Shown here in pieces: positions 55,206 to 64,000 of a stretch of 64,000 bases of DNA; positions within the stretch are counted from its first letter, which is position 1; every line of letters begins with the position of its first letter. A program made the position numbers and the translations under genes. Location: NCBI GenBank assembly GCA_039621445.1, contig CP154955.1, forward strand, positions 60,915,564 through 60,979,563, in the 5' to 3' direction. Source of the DNA: Euglena gracilis. Taxonomy: Eukaryota > Euglenida > Euglenophyceae > Euglenales. The notes beneath the pieces are model-generated. The model was not told the origin of the DNA and searched no databases. It saw only the letters and a list, made by a program, of their open reading frames with translations.

Positions 55206-55859
55206 TCACAAAACCCCAAACTGCATTTAAAAAACCCATTTTGCATTTAAAAAAAGAGCATTTTGTTGACCAAAAAAATGTCAAAATGACAAAAAATGCC
55301 ATTTTTACGTCTGGGGGGAAAATCGGGGCCAAAAATGCGGGATTTTTCACAATCAAAAACATTCCAGGAACATCTTGGGCGTCTCCTTTGCACGTAGCTT
55401 ACAAAAATTGACTTTTTTCAAAAGGCCGGGCTGGCGCATTCCCCGCCCCCCTGATTATCAGAAAAACTGTTCTCGTCAGTTGAATTGGAACTTTTGAATT
55501 CCCTTCGCGCGATGTCCGCTTTCATGAGTTTTGAGACGTTGTTTCATCAAAAAAAAAAACGAGACCCGAAGACGATTCAAAAAAGCCATAATTTCGGAGT
55601 TGGCCCTGGATTGCACAATTACGCAAGGCAAGAAAAAAAAGTGCAGAAAAGCACAAAGAAATGTGCAAAAATGCACATTTTTTTTGAAAATGCTCAAAAT
55701 TTGAGAGCAAAAGCACAAAAATCACGAAAAAGGAAAAACTCCCAAAACATGCAAAAATGCCACCAAACTAACAACAATTGTATGGAATCATGAGGACTCA
55801 GCTTCATCACATTCATTTGGGGGGGGGTGGCAATCAGGGCGGAGCTTCAGAAAATTTGA

Positions 55860-56190
55860 CCCTACCCCCAGGGGGCAGCCAGCAGCCTTTTTCCAGCCCA
55901 GGACCTCACCAAGATTTACTTCTTTCCAGCCACCCGAAAGAATGGTAACGGATTTTTCGCTTTCAAAATTGCAAAAAAATGGTCAAAAATGGGCGAAAAT
56001 GGGTCGGGAAAAAAAGTGTTTCCTTCGAAAGTTTTTGAGGGTTTCGATTTTTTTGGCACCCTGGGCCGGTTCTCCAGATTGGGTCGTGCTCCAGCCCGGG
56101 ATCCAGCCATTTTCCATGGTAAAAAATCTGCTAAATTTGCCCGAAAATGCATTGCCACCAAGGCATTATTTAACGACCCGGGGGGGGGGG
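55860..56190. repeat. Dispersed repeat related to 31740-32110
   Basis: Shared features: ccagccagcagcctttttccagcc, a TTTCCAGCC line, cggatttttcg(c)tttc and aaaatgggcgaaaatgggtcg. Confidence 0.6.
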
Positions 56191-56402
56191 CAAACCAAAG
56201 ACATGCCACCACCAACTGTTTTCCACCTCAAAAGATCAGAGAAAGAAAATAGCCCCTGCTTGGCACTGCGCTGGGACAGCCGGGGTGCCCACTAAGGGTT
56301 GACCCTTAAAGCTGTTGCCGGAAAAGCCTGCCCCCTGGCTCGGCGTGCGGGGGAGTCCTCTGAACAACACCCAGCCACAGCAGAAGAACCAGAGCAACCT
56401 AT

Positions 56403-56412
56403 ACATACACAT

Positions 56413-56446
<34 letters not shown>

Positions 56447-56622
56447 TGGTGTATGTGTGTGTATGTGTGCATGCATGTGTGTGTGCATGTATGTGTGTGT
56501 ATGTGTGTGCATGCATGTGTGTGTGCATGTATGTGTGTGTATATGTGCGTGTGTGCATGTGTGTCTGTGTATGTGTGTGCGCATATGTGTGTGTGTGTGT
56601 GTGTGTTTGTGCACATCTGTGC
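56403..56622 (+). repeat. Compound (CA)/(TA)/(GT) microsatellite
   Basis: acac tract, then atat, then long gtgtatgtgtgtgcatg run. No gene. Confidence 0.95.
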
Positions 56623-57769
56623 AAAACTGTTTTCTGAAAAACATATTCTGGATGCCAGCATGGAGGGGCAAGCAAGCCCCCGCTCAACACAGAGGGGACA
56701 GCCCAGGAAAAAATACTGGTGGCATTGAAGGCTTGGCGACGACACCAAGTCGCTGATTCAGGCCACGTCCAAGCACCTCAGGTCCAAACATTTGAACACA
56801 CACCCAATTGAAATGCCAAAACAACGATGTGGGCAACCACACTTCATTCAAACTTTTTGAAAATAACAAAATTCACAAAAAGACAGGAATAGGGATCAGG
56901 CTGTTCATTCGAGCGTTCGAAATCGAGCCTCCTCCTACGGTAACCCCCCCCCTTGGTTGCACAAGTTTCTTGTCTGTTTATGACTTCGCTTCTGGCCCAA
57001 TTTTTGTGTGTGTGTGTGGTGTGTGTGTGTGTGTGTGGTGACTAAACCCCCGGGGTTTATACAATCCGGTTTGGTTGGTCGGCAGAAGGGGGGGTTCATA
57101 AGTGGGGGGGTTTAAATTCCGGAATTGTTGGTGAAAAATCCGACCCCCAAAATGACCCCGAAACAGGCTGTTTTTTTACCAACCCTGGGGGGGGTCTGGA
57201 GTGCCTGCCCGGGAGGCACTACCCCCCCAGACGTTCATTTAGTGTGGTTCACAAAAGACGTGTGAACCACAAATTTTTTTTGGGTGTCCACAGGTGAACC
57301 ACAAATTTTTTTTTGGTGTCCACATGTGAACCACAAAAAAAATTTTGGTGTCCACAGGTGAATCACAAAAAAAATTTGGTGTCCACAAAAAATTTTTTGC
57401 CCATAAAGATTGATTGAGGATCGAAATTGATTAATCTTGAGACACCTCAGCCAAATTGTGGACCCTGGCTCCGGTTAAATCCGTTAACCCCCCCCAAATA
57501 AATGCGCAATGCCCTACGTATGCGCAGTGCCCTAAAAAGTGCGCACCCCCCAAGGGTCCGAAACTACCTCCCTAAAAAGTGCGCACCCCCCCCCCCCAAA
57601 GGAGAAATCACTATCACATCTCAGGTCGGAAAAGCACACACAATCCTCAGAACTGTCCTTCTCAGACCAAATACTTCCAATCCAAGCCCAAATTTGACAC
57701 ATAATCACTTGATTCATTGCTTGACATCACAAAATAGGGGGAAAACTGAAAAAGAGTGGGGAACAGGAA

Positions 57770-58450
57770 GGACCCCGGGGGGGGGTACTGGCTTGCCAAA
57801 CGGCTAGACACTGGAAAAAATGGACTACCCCCCCCCTAGTCGTACGACCGGGTTCCTGCAACCTGTGACCGGGGGGGGGGGGGGTGGTCGTAACACCCCC
57901 ATAACCTGCAACCTGTGACCGGGGGGTGGTCGTAAATGCGGGGGCGGTCATAGGTGAAGTGGTGTTAAAATTTTCGTAACCTGCAACCTGTGACCGGGGG
58001 GGGGGGGTGGTCATAACACCCCATGACCTGCAACCTGTGACCGGGGGGTGGTCGTAAATGAGGGGTGGTCGTACGACTAGGGGGGGGGGGGGTAGCTAGA
58101 CCCCCCTCCTCCCCGGGGGGTCCCCCGAACTGGAAAAAAATTTTCCTCCGGCACTGCGCGCGGAGGTGGAAATGAGGTTGTGTGCAGGGGTTTTTTTTAA
58201 GACCGGGGGACCCACAAAAAATGGCCGAAAAATCGCGAAAAATGCTAAAAATAGAATTTTTTCGGCGCCTGCGGCGCCGAAAAGTATATCCCACCCCCTT
58301 CCGGGGGGACCCCGGGGGGGGGGGGGGGGCTCGGCCGGACCCACCCACCCTACCCCCCCCAGGGGTCCAAACTTAAAAAAATCCCTGGTTGTGTGGTTGG
58401 TGTGGTCCAGCCCCCCCCCGGGGGTACTGCAATCCCTTTAGCAGAAGCCT
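57770..58450. repeat. C/G-run repeat unit, copy 2 (filled site)
   Basis: Paralogue of 51266-51960 with TIR element 5 inserted at the TA. Hairpin TTCGGCGCCTGCGGCGCCGA at 58261-58280. Confidence 0.85.
57828..58092. mobile_element. Non-autonomous TIR element 5 (TA duplication shown by empty site)
   Basis: 265 bp. Left end C run then TAGTCGTACGACC; right end GGTCGTACGACTAG then G run. TA flanks both sides (57826-57827, 58093-58094); the paralogous site at 51335 has one TA. Interior is two rounds of cctgcaacctgtgaccgg...tggtcgtaa repeats. Confidence 0.9.
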
Positions 58451-59397
58451 GGTGGGGAAAAAAAAGGAAACATTTTGCCCCCCCCCCTCCTCTGCAGGGG
58501 CAAAAAAAAAATCTTCCGGCGCTTCACGCCAGGTGTGTATTTTAAGACCCCCTTGAGACTAAATATAAAACTTTGCACCCAAATGCATGGGTTCCGGGCA
58601 AAAAAAAAAAAAAACGGGGGGACCGGGGTTGAAAAACGCTCATTTTCGGCTCAAAAACAGGTCGTCCGGGTCCGGGAAACATGTTTCGGGCAATTTTTTT
58701 TCGAATTTTTTTCGACCTTTTTCACACAAAAATGGCCCAAAATGGCTAAATCAAAACAGGCCACTGTACAAAATGGCCCAAATTTTCCGAAAAATGGACG
58801 TAACTCGGGCTGGGCGGGGAGTTGCGGGGAAATCAAAATACCCTTAGAGAGGGCTTCAAAGGGCTTCAATTCAGGTCGCCGGACCTTTCCTTTAATTCCC
58901 CACCATTTTCGAGAAATTTTTAGGAAAATCGATTTTTTAACCCCAATGTTTGGTGTCCACAGGTGAACCACAAAAAATTTTTTGGTGTCCACAGGTGAAC
59001 CACAAAAATTTTTTTGGTGTCCACAGGTGAACCACAAAAAAAATTTTGGTGTCCACAGTGAACCACAAAATGACAACCTTGGTGTACCACACTAAATGAA
59101 TGTCTGTACCCCCCCCTTAGTTGCACTAAGGCTTCTTGTCTGTTTATGGCCGGCGCTAACTTCGCTTTTGGCCCAACTTGCTGTGTGGTGAGTGGCCAGG
59201 TACCCCCCGGGGGGGGGGGTCGGATTTCGGCCTGTGCCCAGGGACATTCCTTTCAAAAGCCAATCAATCACTTTTTGACGCCAAGATTGGCATCTGGGAG
59301 AGTTTTGAGACCCCCCTCCCCTGCCCCGTGGGGATTAATCACTCCACCCCAACAAACACTCACTCCACCCCCACAGACCCTCACAAAAACAAACCAG

Positions 59398-59603
59398 ATC
59401 AAACTGACTGTTTCAAATCCCTTGATCTGGGGGCTGAAATGCTTGGTTGTGAGGGTGAAGAGGTGGTTTGGCCTGAGAGAGAGGAAGGAGGTGTTGGAAA
59501 ACATTCTGCATTGCTGAAAATGTTTGGGTTTGTGGACAAATGCTACCTGGAAACAAACCGTTGGAAACAGGGAATGCTGGACCGTTTGCTTTATGGATTT
59601 TTA
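59398..59603 (+). CDS. Candidate exon (unknown protein)
   Basis: Frame DLGAEMLGCEGEEVVWPERE, then GGVGKHSALLKMFGFVDKCY, then LETNRWKQGMLDRLLYGFL, open from an accag acceptor. It ends where a GC palindrome unit (59606-59660) begins. A second frame is open for part of it. No family recognised. Confidence 0.35.
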
Positions 59604-59605
59604 GT

Positions 59606-59660
59606 TGCGGCCCAACCAAAACACGATTTTGGTTGGGCCGCGACCCAACCCACGGCCACC
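59606..59660. repeat. GC palindrome unit (GGTTGGGCCGCGAC family)
   Basis: gttgcggcccaaccaaaac...ttttggttgggccgcgac: single unit of the family at 52.4 and 53.7 kb. Confidence 0.8.
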
Positions 59661-61075
59661 CTACCTCCTGTGCCCCACCACCCCAGTCGTCTGTGGCCGA
59701 AAATTGGGTTGTCTTGGGCCCAAACCAACCGAAGCGATTTTGCTAAACAAAAATGGCATGATTTTAGGGGAAATAGTTAACACCTGTGGAGTCTAAACCA
59801 TTTTCTGGGAAATTCTAATGTCGCTGCATGCATTTTCACTCAAGAACCTGAGGCAATTTTCTGTTGACCGTTTCGTCCGAGTTTAAGTTTTAAGCACCTC
59901 GACGCCTGTGGTGAAACCCAAATTAAAGCAACCCTTGGGCGGATCGGCTGAAACCCAAATTTAAGCAACGGGTGGTTTAAATTGGGGGGGGGTAGTTGTG
60001 CGACCAGCCCGTGGTCGGGGTTGTAGGAACCCGGTCAGTGGACCGGGGGGGGGTTGCCTCTTATGGGTCCAGCTTGGCAGCCGGGGGGAACGCAGAGGGA
60101 TGCTCAAGCACGAACGTTCGAGGTTCGAAAACATCTTCGAACAATATTTGAGGATGGTTTGGCGTCGTCGGATGACCTCAAATGATATTTGAAAATGCTC
60201 TGGAGCATTCTCCTGCACACCTGAATTCATGTTTCAGAGGATTTGAGATACAAAATTCAAAGCATGCATAAAGGGATTTACACAACACAGGGAGTTGCAC
60301 ACACTGGGCACATCGCAGAGGTGGTTCAGCAGGACCCGGGGTGCTTTAATTAAGCCAGACCAGACGGAAGCCAACAGGTATGTATTCAAGGGACAGGAAA
60401 GCTTTTTTAAAAATTGTTTACCGGTAACGACCGCCCCCCTTTTTTGGCCAAAGGGTCCGGGGATCGAACAGGGCTCGAAAATCAAAAAACCAAAAGGCAT
60501 TTTTTTGATGTTTCGGGTGGATGGTCCGTTTTAGCCCTGATTGTGCCCGAGAACAAAAGGTTTTGTCAATTTTTTGGCTTTTTTGCAATTTTGGTCAACA
60601 AAATGCTAATTTTTATGCAAAATTTAAAAAAATCCCCAGCAGAACCGAATTTTTTCTTTCCTCTCCAGTGGAAAAGTCTAAAGGATTTGGAATGCATGGT
60701 TTGCGTCTTTTTTGGGGGGGTTTGCGTCTCGTTTTTTGAGGGTCCATGTTGCGCCCCCCCCCCCCCCCCCGATGGACGATGGTCCAAGGATACGAGGAAT
60801 CAATTTTTTTCCCGATGTCGATCTGTTCTTGCCGAAAATGCCAGATTTCTTTACCCATTTTGTGAGGATCTTACCTTGAACGTGCTGGACAGCGGAGTTT
60901 TTTTTTGTTTAGGTATGCAGGGGGAGGGCTTCAGAAATCCCTGGTTGGGAAGCTGATTTCACTGGGGAAAAAACAAACTATCTTGAAATTGGGGGGGGGA
61001 AGAGATCTGGCACATACAATTTTTTACCGACCCCCGGGGGGTCACTCCGCTTTTCGAAAAACCAGTCAGTCACCA
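59661..61075. other. No secure gene
   Basis: Mixed unique and C-run sequence; ends with the inverse of the gtgactgactgg repeat (61056-61075). Confidence 0.35.
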
Positions 61076-61640
61076 CCTCCCCCCCCCCTTGTCCAACGAC
61101 CACTAATGTTCGTCTCTGACCGGGGGAGCGGTCGCTAAAATGGCCAATGTTCGTCTCCGACCAGGGGGGGGGGTCGTTAGACAAGCGGGGTGGACCCCAA
61201 GTCAGAGGAAAATTTACCATAGATGGGGGTATATGGCCATTTTTGGGCTGGTTTTGGCCATTTATGCTATTTCTTGACTACAGTTGGCCACTTTTGGCCA
61301 TTTTTGGACATTTTTTGGGGCACTTTTGGGAACTTTTTAGGCATTTTTGACCGCTTTTCGCCATGTTTGGTCGCTTTTGGCCACTTTTGGCAACTGTTGG
61401 CCACACTTTGGCCCCCTTTGCCCATTTTTGGCCACTTTAGGCTGTTTTTGGTTACTTTTGGCCATTTTTGGCAACTTTTTGGGCACTTTTGGCCATTTTA
61501 GGCCATTTTGGGCTATTTTTGACTGTTTTTAGCCAACTTTTAGCAATTTTGGCCGAACCAACATCGTATACAAAAAGATCGTCTCTGACCGGGGGGTGGT
61601 CGTTAGACAAGCCCGGTCGTTGGACAAGGGGGGGGGAGGT
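61076..61640. mobile_element. Non-autonomous TIR element 6
   Basis: Left end CCTCC-run then TTGTCCAACGACC; right end GGTCGTTGGACAAGG then G run and AGG: inverted over about 25 bp. TA follows on the right (61641-61642) but the left flank is CA. Inside are gttcgtctctgaccgggg repeats and a long tggccacttttggcca minisatellite. It sits within a copy of the gtgactgactgg repeat family. Confidence 0.65.
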
Positions 61641-61858
61641 ATCGGGGGGGGGGGGGTCGGCCACTTTGGAATCCATTGGAATTTGACCAAAAACAACGAA
61701 AAAAAGCCAAAAAATATTCCGGCGCCGGGTAGTTGCTGAATTGCCGGGCTTTTTGCTGACCCCCCCTGGAGGGGGGGGGAGGGGTCTGGGCCAAAAACCA
61801 GCCAGTCACTCCGAAAAAACCAGTCACCCACCCCCGGGGGGGTCGGCCAGTGCTTAAG
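61641..61858. repeat. Inverse copy of the 29.5-kb dispersed repeat
   Basis: gggtcggccactttgg ... aaccagccagtcactccg ... gggtcggccagtgcttaag mirrors 29462-29745. Confidence 0.6.
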
Positions 61859-61948
61859 CAAATGACTGATCTTGCACCCCAAACCCTGAATTCTACCACA
61901 CCTCCAGCCATGGCTACACTGGATATTGAAACACACAGCACAGCACAC

Positions 61949-62335
61949 TTAGAACATGGCGGTGGTGATGTTGGCGCCGTCGTTGATGAACGCGACAAGG
62001 TTTTCGATAGGGCTGGCCCCCGTCTTGGCGTGCTGGAAGTAGAAGCCCAGCACGGCGATCATGGCCAGCCGGCCGTTCTTCAGCTCCTTCAGCTTGGCCT
62101 CCTCGCTGGACCACTCGAACGGGTCGGCCCCCGGGTAGGCGATGTTGGCCACCTTGGGCTCCGGCTCCTCCCCCTCCTCCCAGGCGGGGAACCGGCCGTC
62201 GTACCGCCACAGCTCGATGGGGCCCGTGGCCACGGCCAGCGCCAGCAGGAACGTGGTCAGCGTGATCGGGTCCGGGGTCTTGACGGCGTCGTACCACGCC
62301 ACGCCGCGCGGCGGCACACCCCAGCACGAGGTTAT
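61949..62335 (-). CDS. LHC (chlorophyll a/b-binding) protein, last exon
   Basis: C-terminal exon of a thylakoid antenna protein that binds chlorophyll and carotenoid and passes excitation to a photosystem. It reads VPPRGVAWYDAVKTPDPITL, then membrane helix 2 (TTFLLALAVATGPIELWRY), the loop WEEGEEPEPKVANIAYPGAD, and helix 3 with the chlorophyll-binding ELKNGRLAM and FYFQH, ending NDGANITTAMF with TAA at 61949-61951. WYDA, KELKNGRLAM and the short C-terminus resemble green-lineage LHCI (Lhca-type) proteins; the subfamily is not certain. The 5' border is unclear: there is no AG on this strand between about 62280 and 62378, and an AG acceptor further out would put a stop in frame. Confidence 0.85.
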   Translation of the reverse strand: MTSCWGVPPRGVAWYDAVKTPDPITLTTFLLALAVATGPIELWRYDGRFPAWEEGEEPEPKVANIAYPGADPFEWSSEEAKLKELKNGRLAMIAVLGFYFQHAKTGASPIENLVAFINDGANITTAMF

Positions 62336-63072
62336 CAGGCGAGTGTGTCGCATCACAAAAAAAAGACATCATCATGACCTCCCTGAAAAAAATGCGACAC
62401 GAAAAAAACACTAAAAAAAGCACAAATAAATGCAAAAAAAACACAAATCCTTCAGGAGCTCGCCAGGGACACTTTTCTACTGGACAGGACTGGGGAAAAT
62501 TTTTGGCTCTGCCAAAGAAAATTTCTCATTTTTTTTGCATAAAAATGAGCATTTTGCGACCAATATACCAAAAATACAAAAATTGACAAAAATTTTGGTC
62601 TCAGGGGAATATTGGGGCCAAAATGAAGAATTTTTTTCTAACCAAAATCCAAAAAATCGCCGGGGAAAAACACACACACAAAAAAAATTGTGTGTCAGGC
62701 AGGGCTGATCACTCATGCTGAAGGCCGAAATCCTGTGGGCGACTTTGCGTGATTTACATGCAGGGGAAAAAAGTGGGATACCTGGTCGAGCGTGGAAATT
62801 GTTTCCATCTTTTGGCCGCAATTCCAATGTTTAAAACAATGCCTGAAATTCTCTGCTTTGATCCCGGACATGCGCCATATGGTGGCTTGTGAAATACCCG
62901 TCAGAAAGGCATCCAGTCATTTTCCTCGACCCCCTCCTCTTTCTTGACTCTAAAAAGTGCTCCGCACACGACAAGCTTAAATTTTCGACAAAGACGAATT
63001 TTAGACCGGGTCAGAAAAATGAAAAACCCAAATCAAGCACCAACGGTCACTGAGAAAAAAAAAGGCACCCAC
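62336..63072 (-). other. Intron of the LHC gene
   Basis: Begins with a normal donor (gtgggt at 63072-63067). The body is AT-rich with CAAAA/TTTTG runs. The 3' end near 62336 lacks an AG; ctgataac (about 62330-62337) resembles a branch site. Exact end not determined. Confidence 0.6.
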
Positions 63073-63359
63073 CTCAGGATAGGGTGCGACGTTCCTGAAA
63101 AATTCGGAAAGCCAGGGCGTGGCCAGCAGCTCCGGCACCAGCGCCCCGGCGAACGCCAGCATGGCCAGTCGGCCGTGGAACACCTCGGACACACGGAAGC
63201 GCTCCAGGGCGTTGGGGTTCTTGCCGAGGTTCAGCGGGTCGAAGCCGCGGTCCCCGACCAGCGTGTTGTTCAGGTGCTCCGGTGCCTTGACACCGGGGAT
63301 CCACAGCAGCCGCTCCGTGGAGGCGGCGGCCGGGGCCGGGGTGGGCCGCACCTTCTTGC
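63073..63359 (-). CDS. LHC (chlorophyll a/b-binding) protein, internal exon
   Basis: Exon of 287 nt between acceptor ctcccttcag and donor gtgggt. It encodes [19 protein letters not shown] (likely the mature N-terminal region), [20 protein letters not shown], the LHC signature [19 protein letters not shown], and helix 1 with [20 protein letters not shown], ending NVAPYPE. E/HGR is the chlorophyll-binding pair that salt-bridges with helix 3. The transit peptide and first exon are not seen before the window edge. Confidence 0.88.
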
Positions 63360-64000
63360 CTGAAGGGAGGAGGTAGAAATGGAGCGTGTGATTTGTTTTT
63401 TGCCTTTTCACCACGATGATACACAAAATGGCTTTTGTACTTTTCGGCCAATTTTTGGTGATGCACATGTGGTGCCACACACAATTTTGGATATGATACA
63501 TATGGTACATAATTTCTTTTGGTGATGCACACCAGCTGAATTTCTGGAGCTTTCTTGAAACACCTAGAACATATATTGGACCTGGAAACTGCAAAACCCC
63601 TTTTGTTGCCGATGCCCATTTTTGTACTGTCAAATTGTTCGTTGGCCCTGAAATAGCAAAATACTTGTGTTACATCCCTGTGTGCGCAAATCGCCTTTGT
63701 TGTGCAAATGCTTTTTGTAAACAACTTCTCACAGGAGACCTCATGCACGTTCGTAGGAGGCCCTGGAGCCTCCTCAATTTTGCTCGAACGACATTCGAGG
63801 TGGTTCGAGGAGGATGTTTATGTCCTTCAGTTGCACTGAAGCTGTTTCAGCCCCCCCCCCCCGACGGAGGGGAGAGACAGAAAAAATGTTCGAGGAGGCA
63901 CGAGCTTGAAAGCCTACTCGAACCACCTCGAACATATGGTGGACCGTGAAACTGCAAGGAAAAATTAATGAATTTTAAACCAATTGCAACTTTTGTTGCC
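63360..64000. other. Upstream intron or flank of the LHC gene
   Basis: Ends in the acceptor at 63361-63360. AT-rich, with no recognisable transit-peptide exon up to the window edge; a C run lies at 63852. Confidence 0.4.

Larger units (their letters stand above)
57228..59106. mobile_element. Candidate 1.9-kb TIR element with subterminal minisatellites
   Basis: Left end agacgttcatttagtgtggt, right end accacactaaatgaatgtct, near-perfect inverses, each next to a C run. Inside each end lies a 32-bp minisatellite (ggtgtccacaggtgaaccac plus A/T run; 57280-57395 and 58948-59075). It contains the repeat unit at 57770-58450, so nesting is possible. No transposase seen. Confidence 0.5.

Noticed and set aside
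55942-56295. Open frames in the 55.9-56.2 kb block
   Set aside because: They fall in a dispersed non-coding repeat also present at 31.7-32.1 kb, where the frames are not kept.
61529-61948. Extension of the LHC protein past its TAA
   Set aside because: Sequence after the stop has no LHC similarity and runs into C/G repeats.
1-64000. CRISPR arrays, bacterial operons, tRNA or rRNA genes
   Set aside because: Repeats lack regular unique spacers, gene structure is eukaryotic, and no cloverleaf or rRNA core sequence was recognised.

Overview
This is eukaryotic nuclear DNA, most likely from a photosynthetic protist. The signs are a chlorophyll a/b-binding (LHC) protein gene split by an intron at the right edge, vertebrate-type TTAGGG repeats, GC-rich exon-like islands with GT-AG borders, Ty3/gypsy and DIRS retrotransposons, and many short repeats with G/C homopolymer ends. 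The LHC is closest in style to green-lineage antenna proteins (WIPG..APEHL, GFDPL, HGRLAM, KNGRLAM). A green alga or a lineage with a green-derived plastid fits best; I cannot name the genus.

Layout. 1-2.1 kb: Ty3/gypsy pol fragment (RT-RNase H), broken by an in-frame TAG. 2.5-4.8 kb: decayed gag-like coiled-coil ORF on +, interrupted by a 425-bp TIR element flanked by TA. 4.9-14.7 kb (minus): a chromodomain Ty3/gypsy element (RT end, RNase H, integrase, chromodomain) followed by about 6 kb of Pro/Ala-rich, zinc-motif ORFs of unknown function. All of it is strikingly dense in short palindromes, and its integrase-chromodomain junction holds a CCCTAA insertion. 14.7-19.9 kb: a 5-kb telomere-like array that grades from TTAGGG to nearly pure TTCGGG. 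19.9-20.7 kb: another decayed coiled-coil ORF (minus).

21-46 kb: repeat-dominated DNA (TA-flanked TIR elements with C/G-run ends, microsatellites, GC hairpins) with small exon-like islands, mostly on +. 43.4-45.2 kb: two tandem remnants of DIRS ends. 46.1-50.5 kb: a nearly complete DIRS retrotransposon (RGG-rich ORF1, RT-RNase H, methyltransferase-like domain, tyrosine recombinase, inverted termini and internal complementary region) inserted in a minus-strand gene-like sequence whose halves lie on either side. 51-61.9 kb: repeat families, including GC palindrome arrays, a 152-bp palindrome, and a TIR element whose empty site is also present in the window. 61.9-63.4 kb: two exons of the LHC gene (minus); its first exon(s) lie upstream or were not recognised.

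Most transposon ORFs carry frameshifts, often at homopolymers. These may be decay, consensus sequencing error, or both. The most informative observations are the filled/empty site pair for the TA-flanked TIR family, the second TIR insertion that can be removed to restore frame, the TTAGGG-to-TTCGGG array, the palindrome-rich multi-module ORFs, and the LHC intron with no usable AG acceptor.
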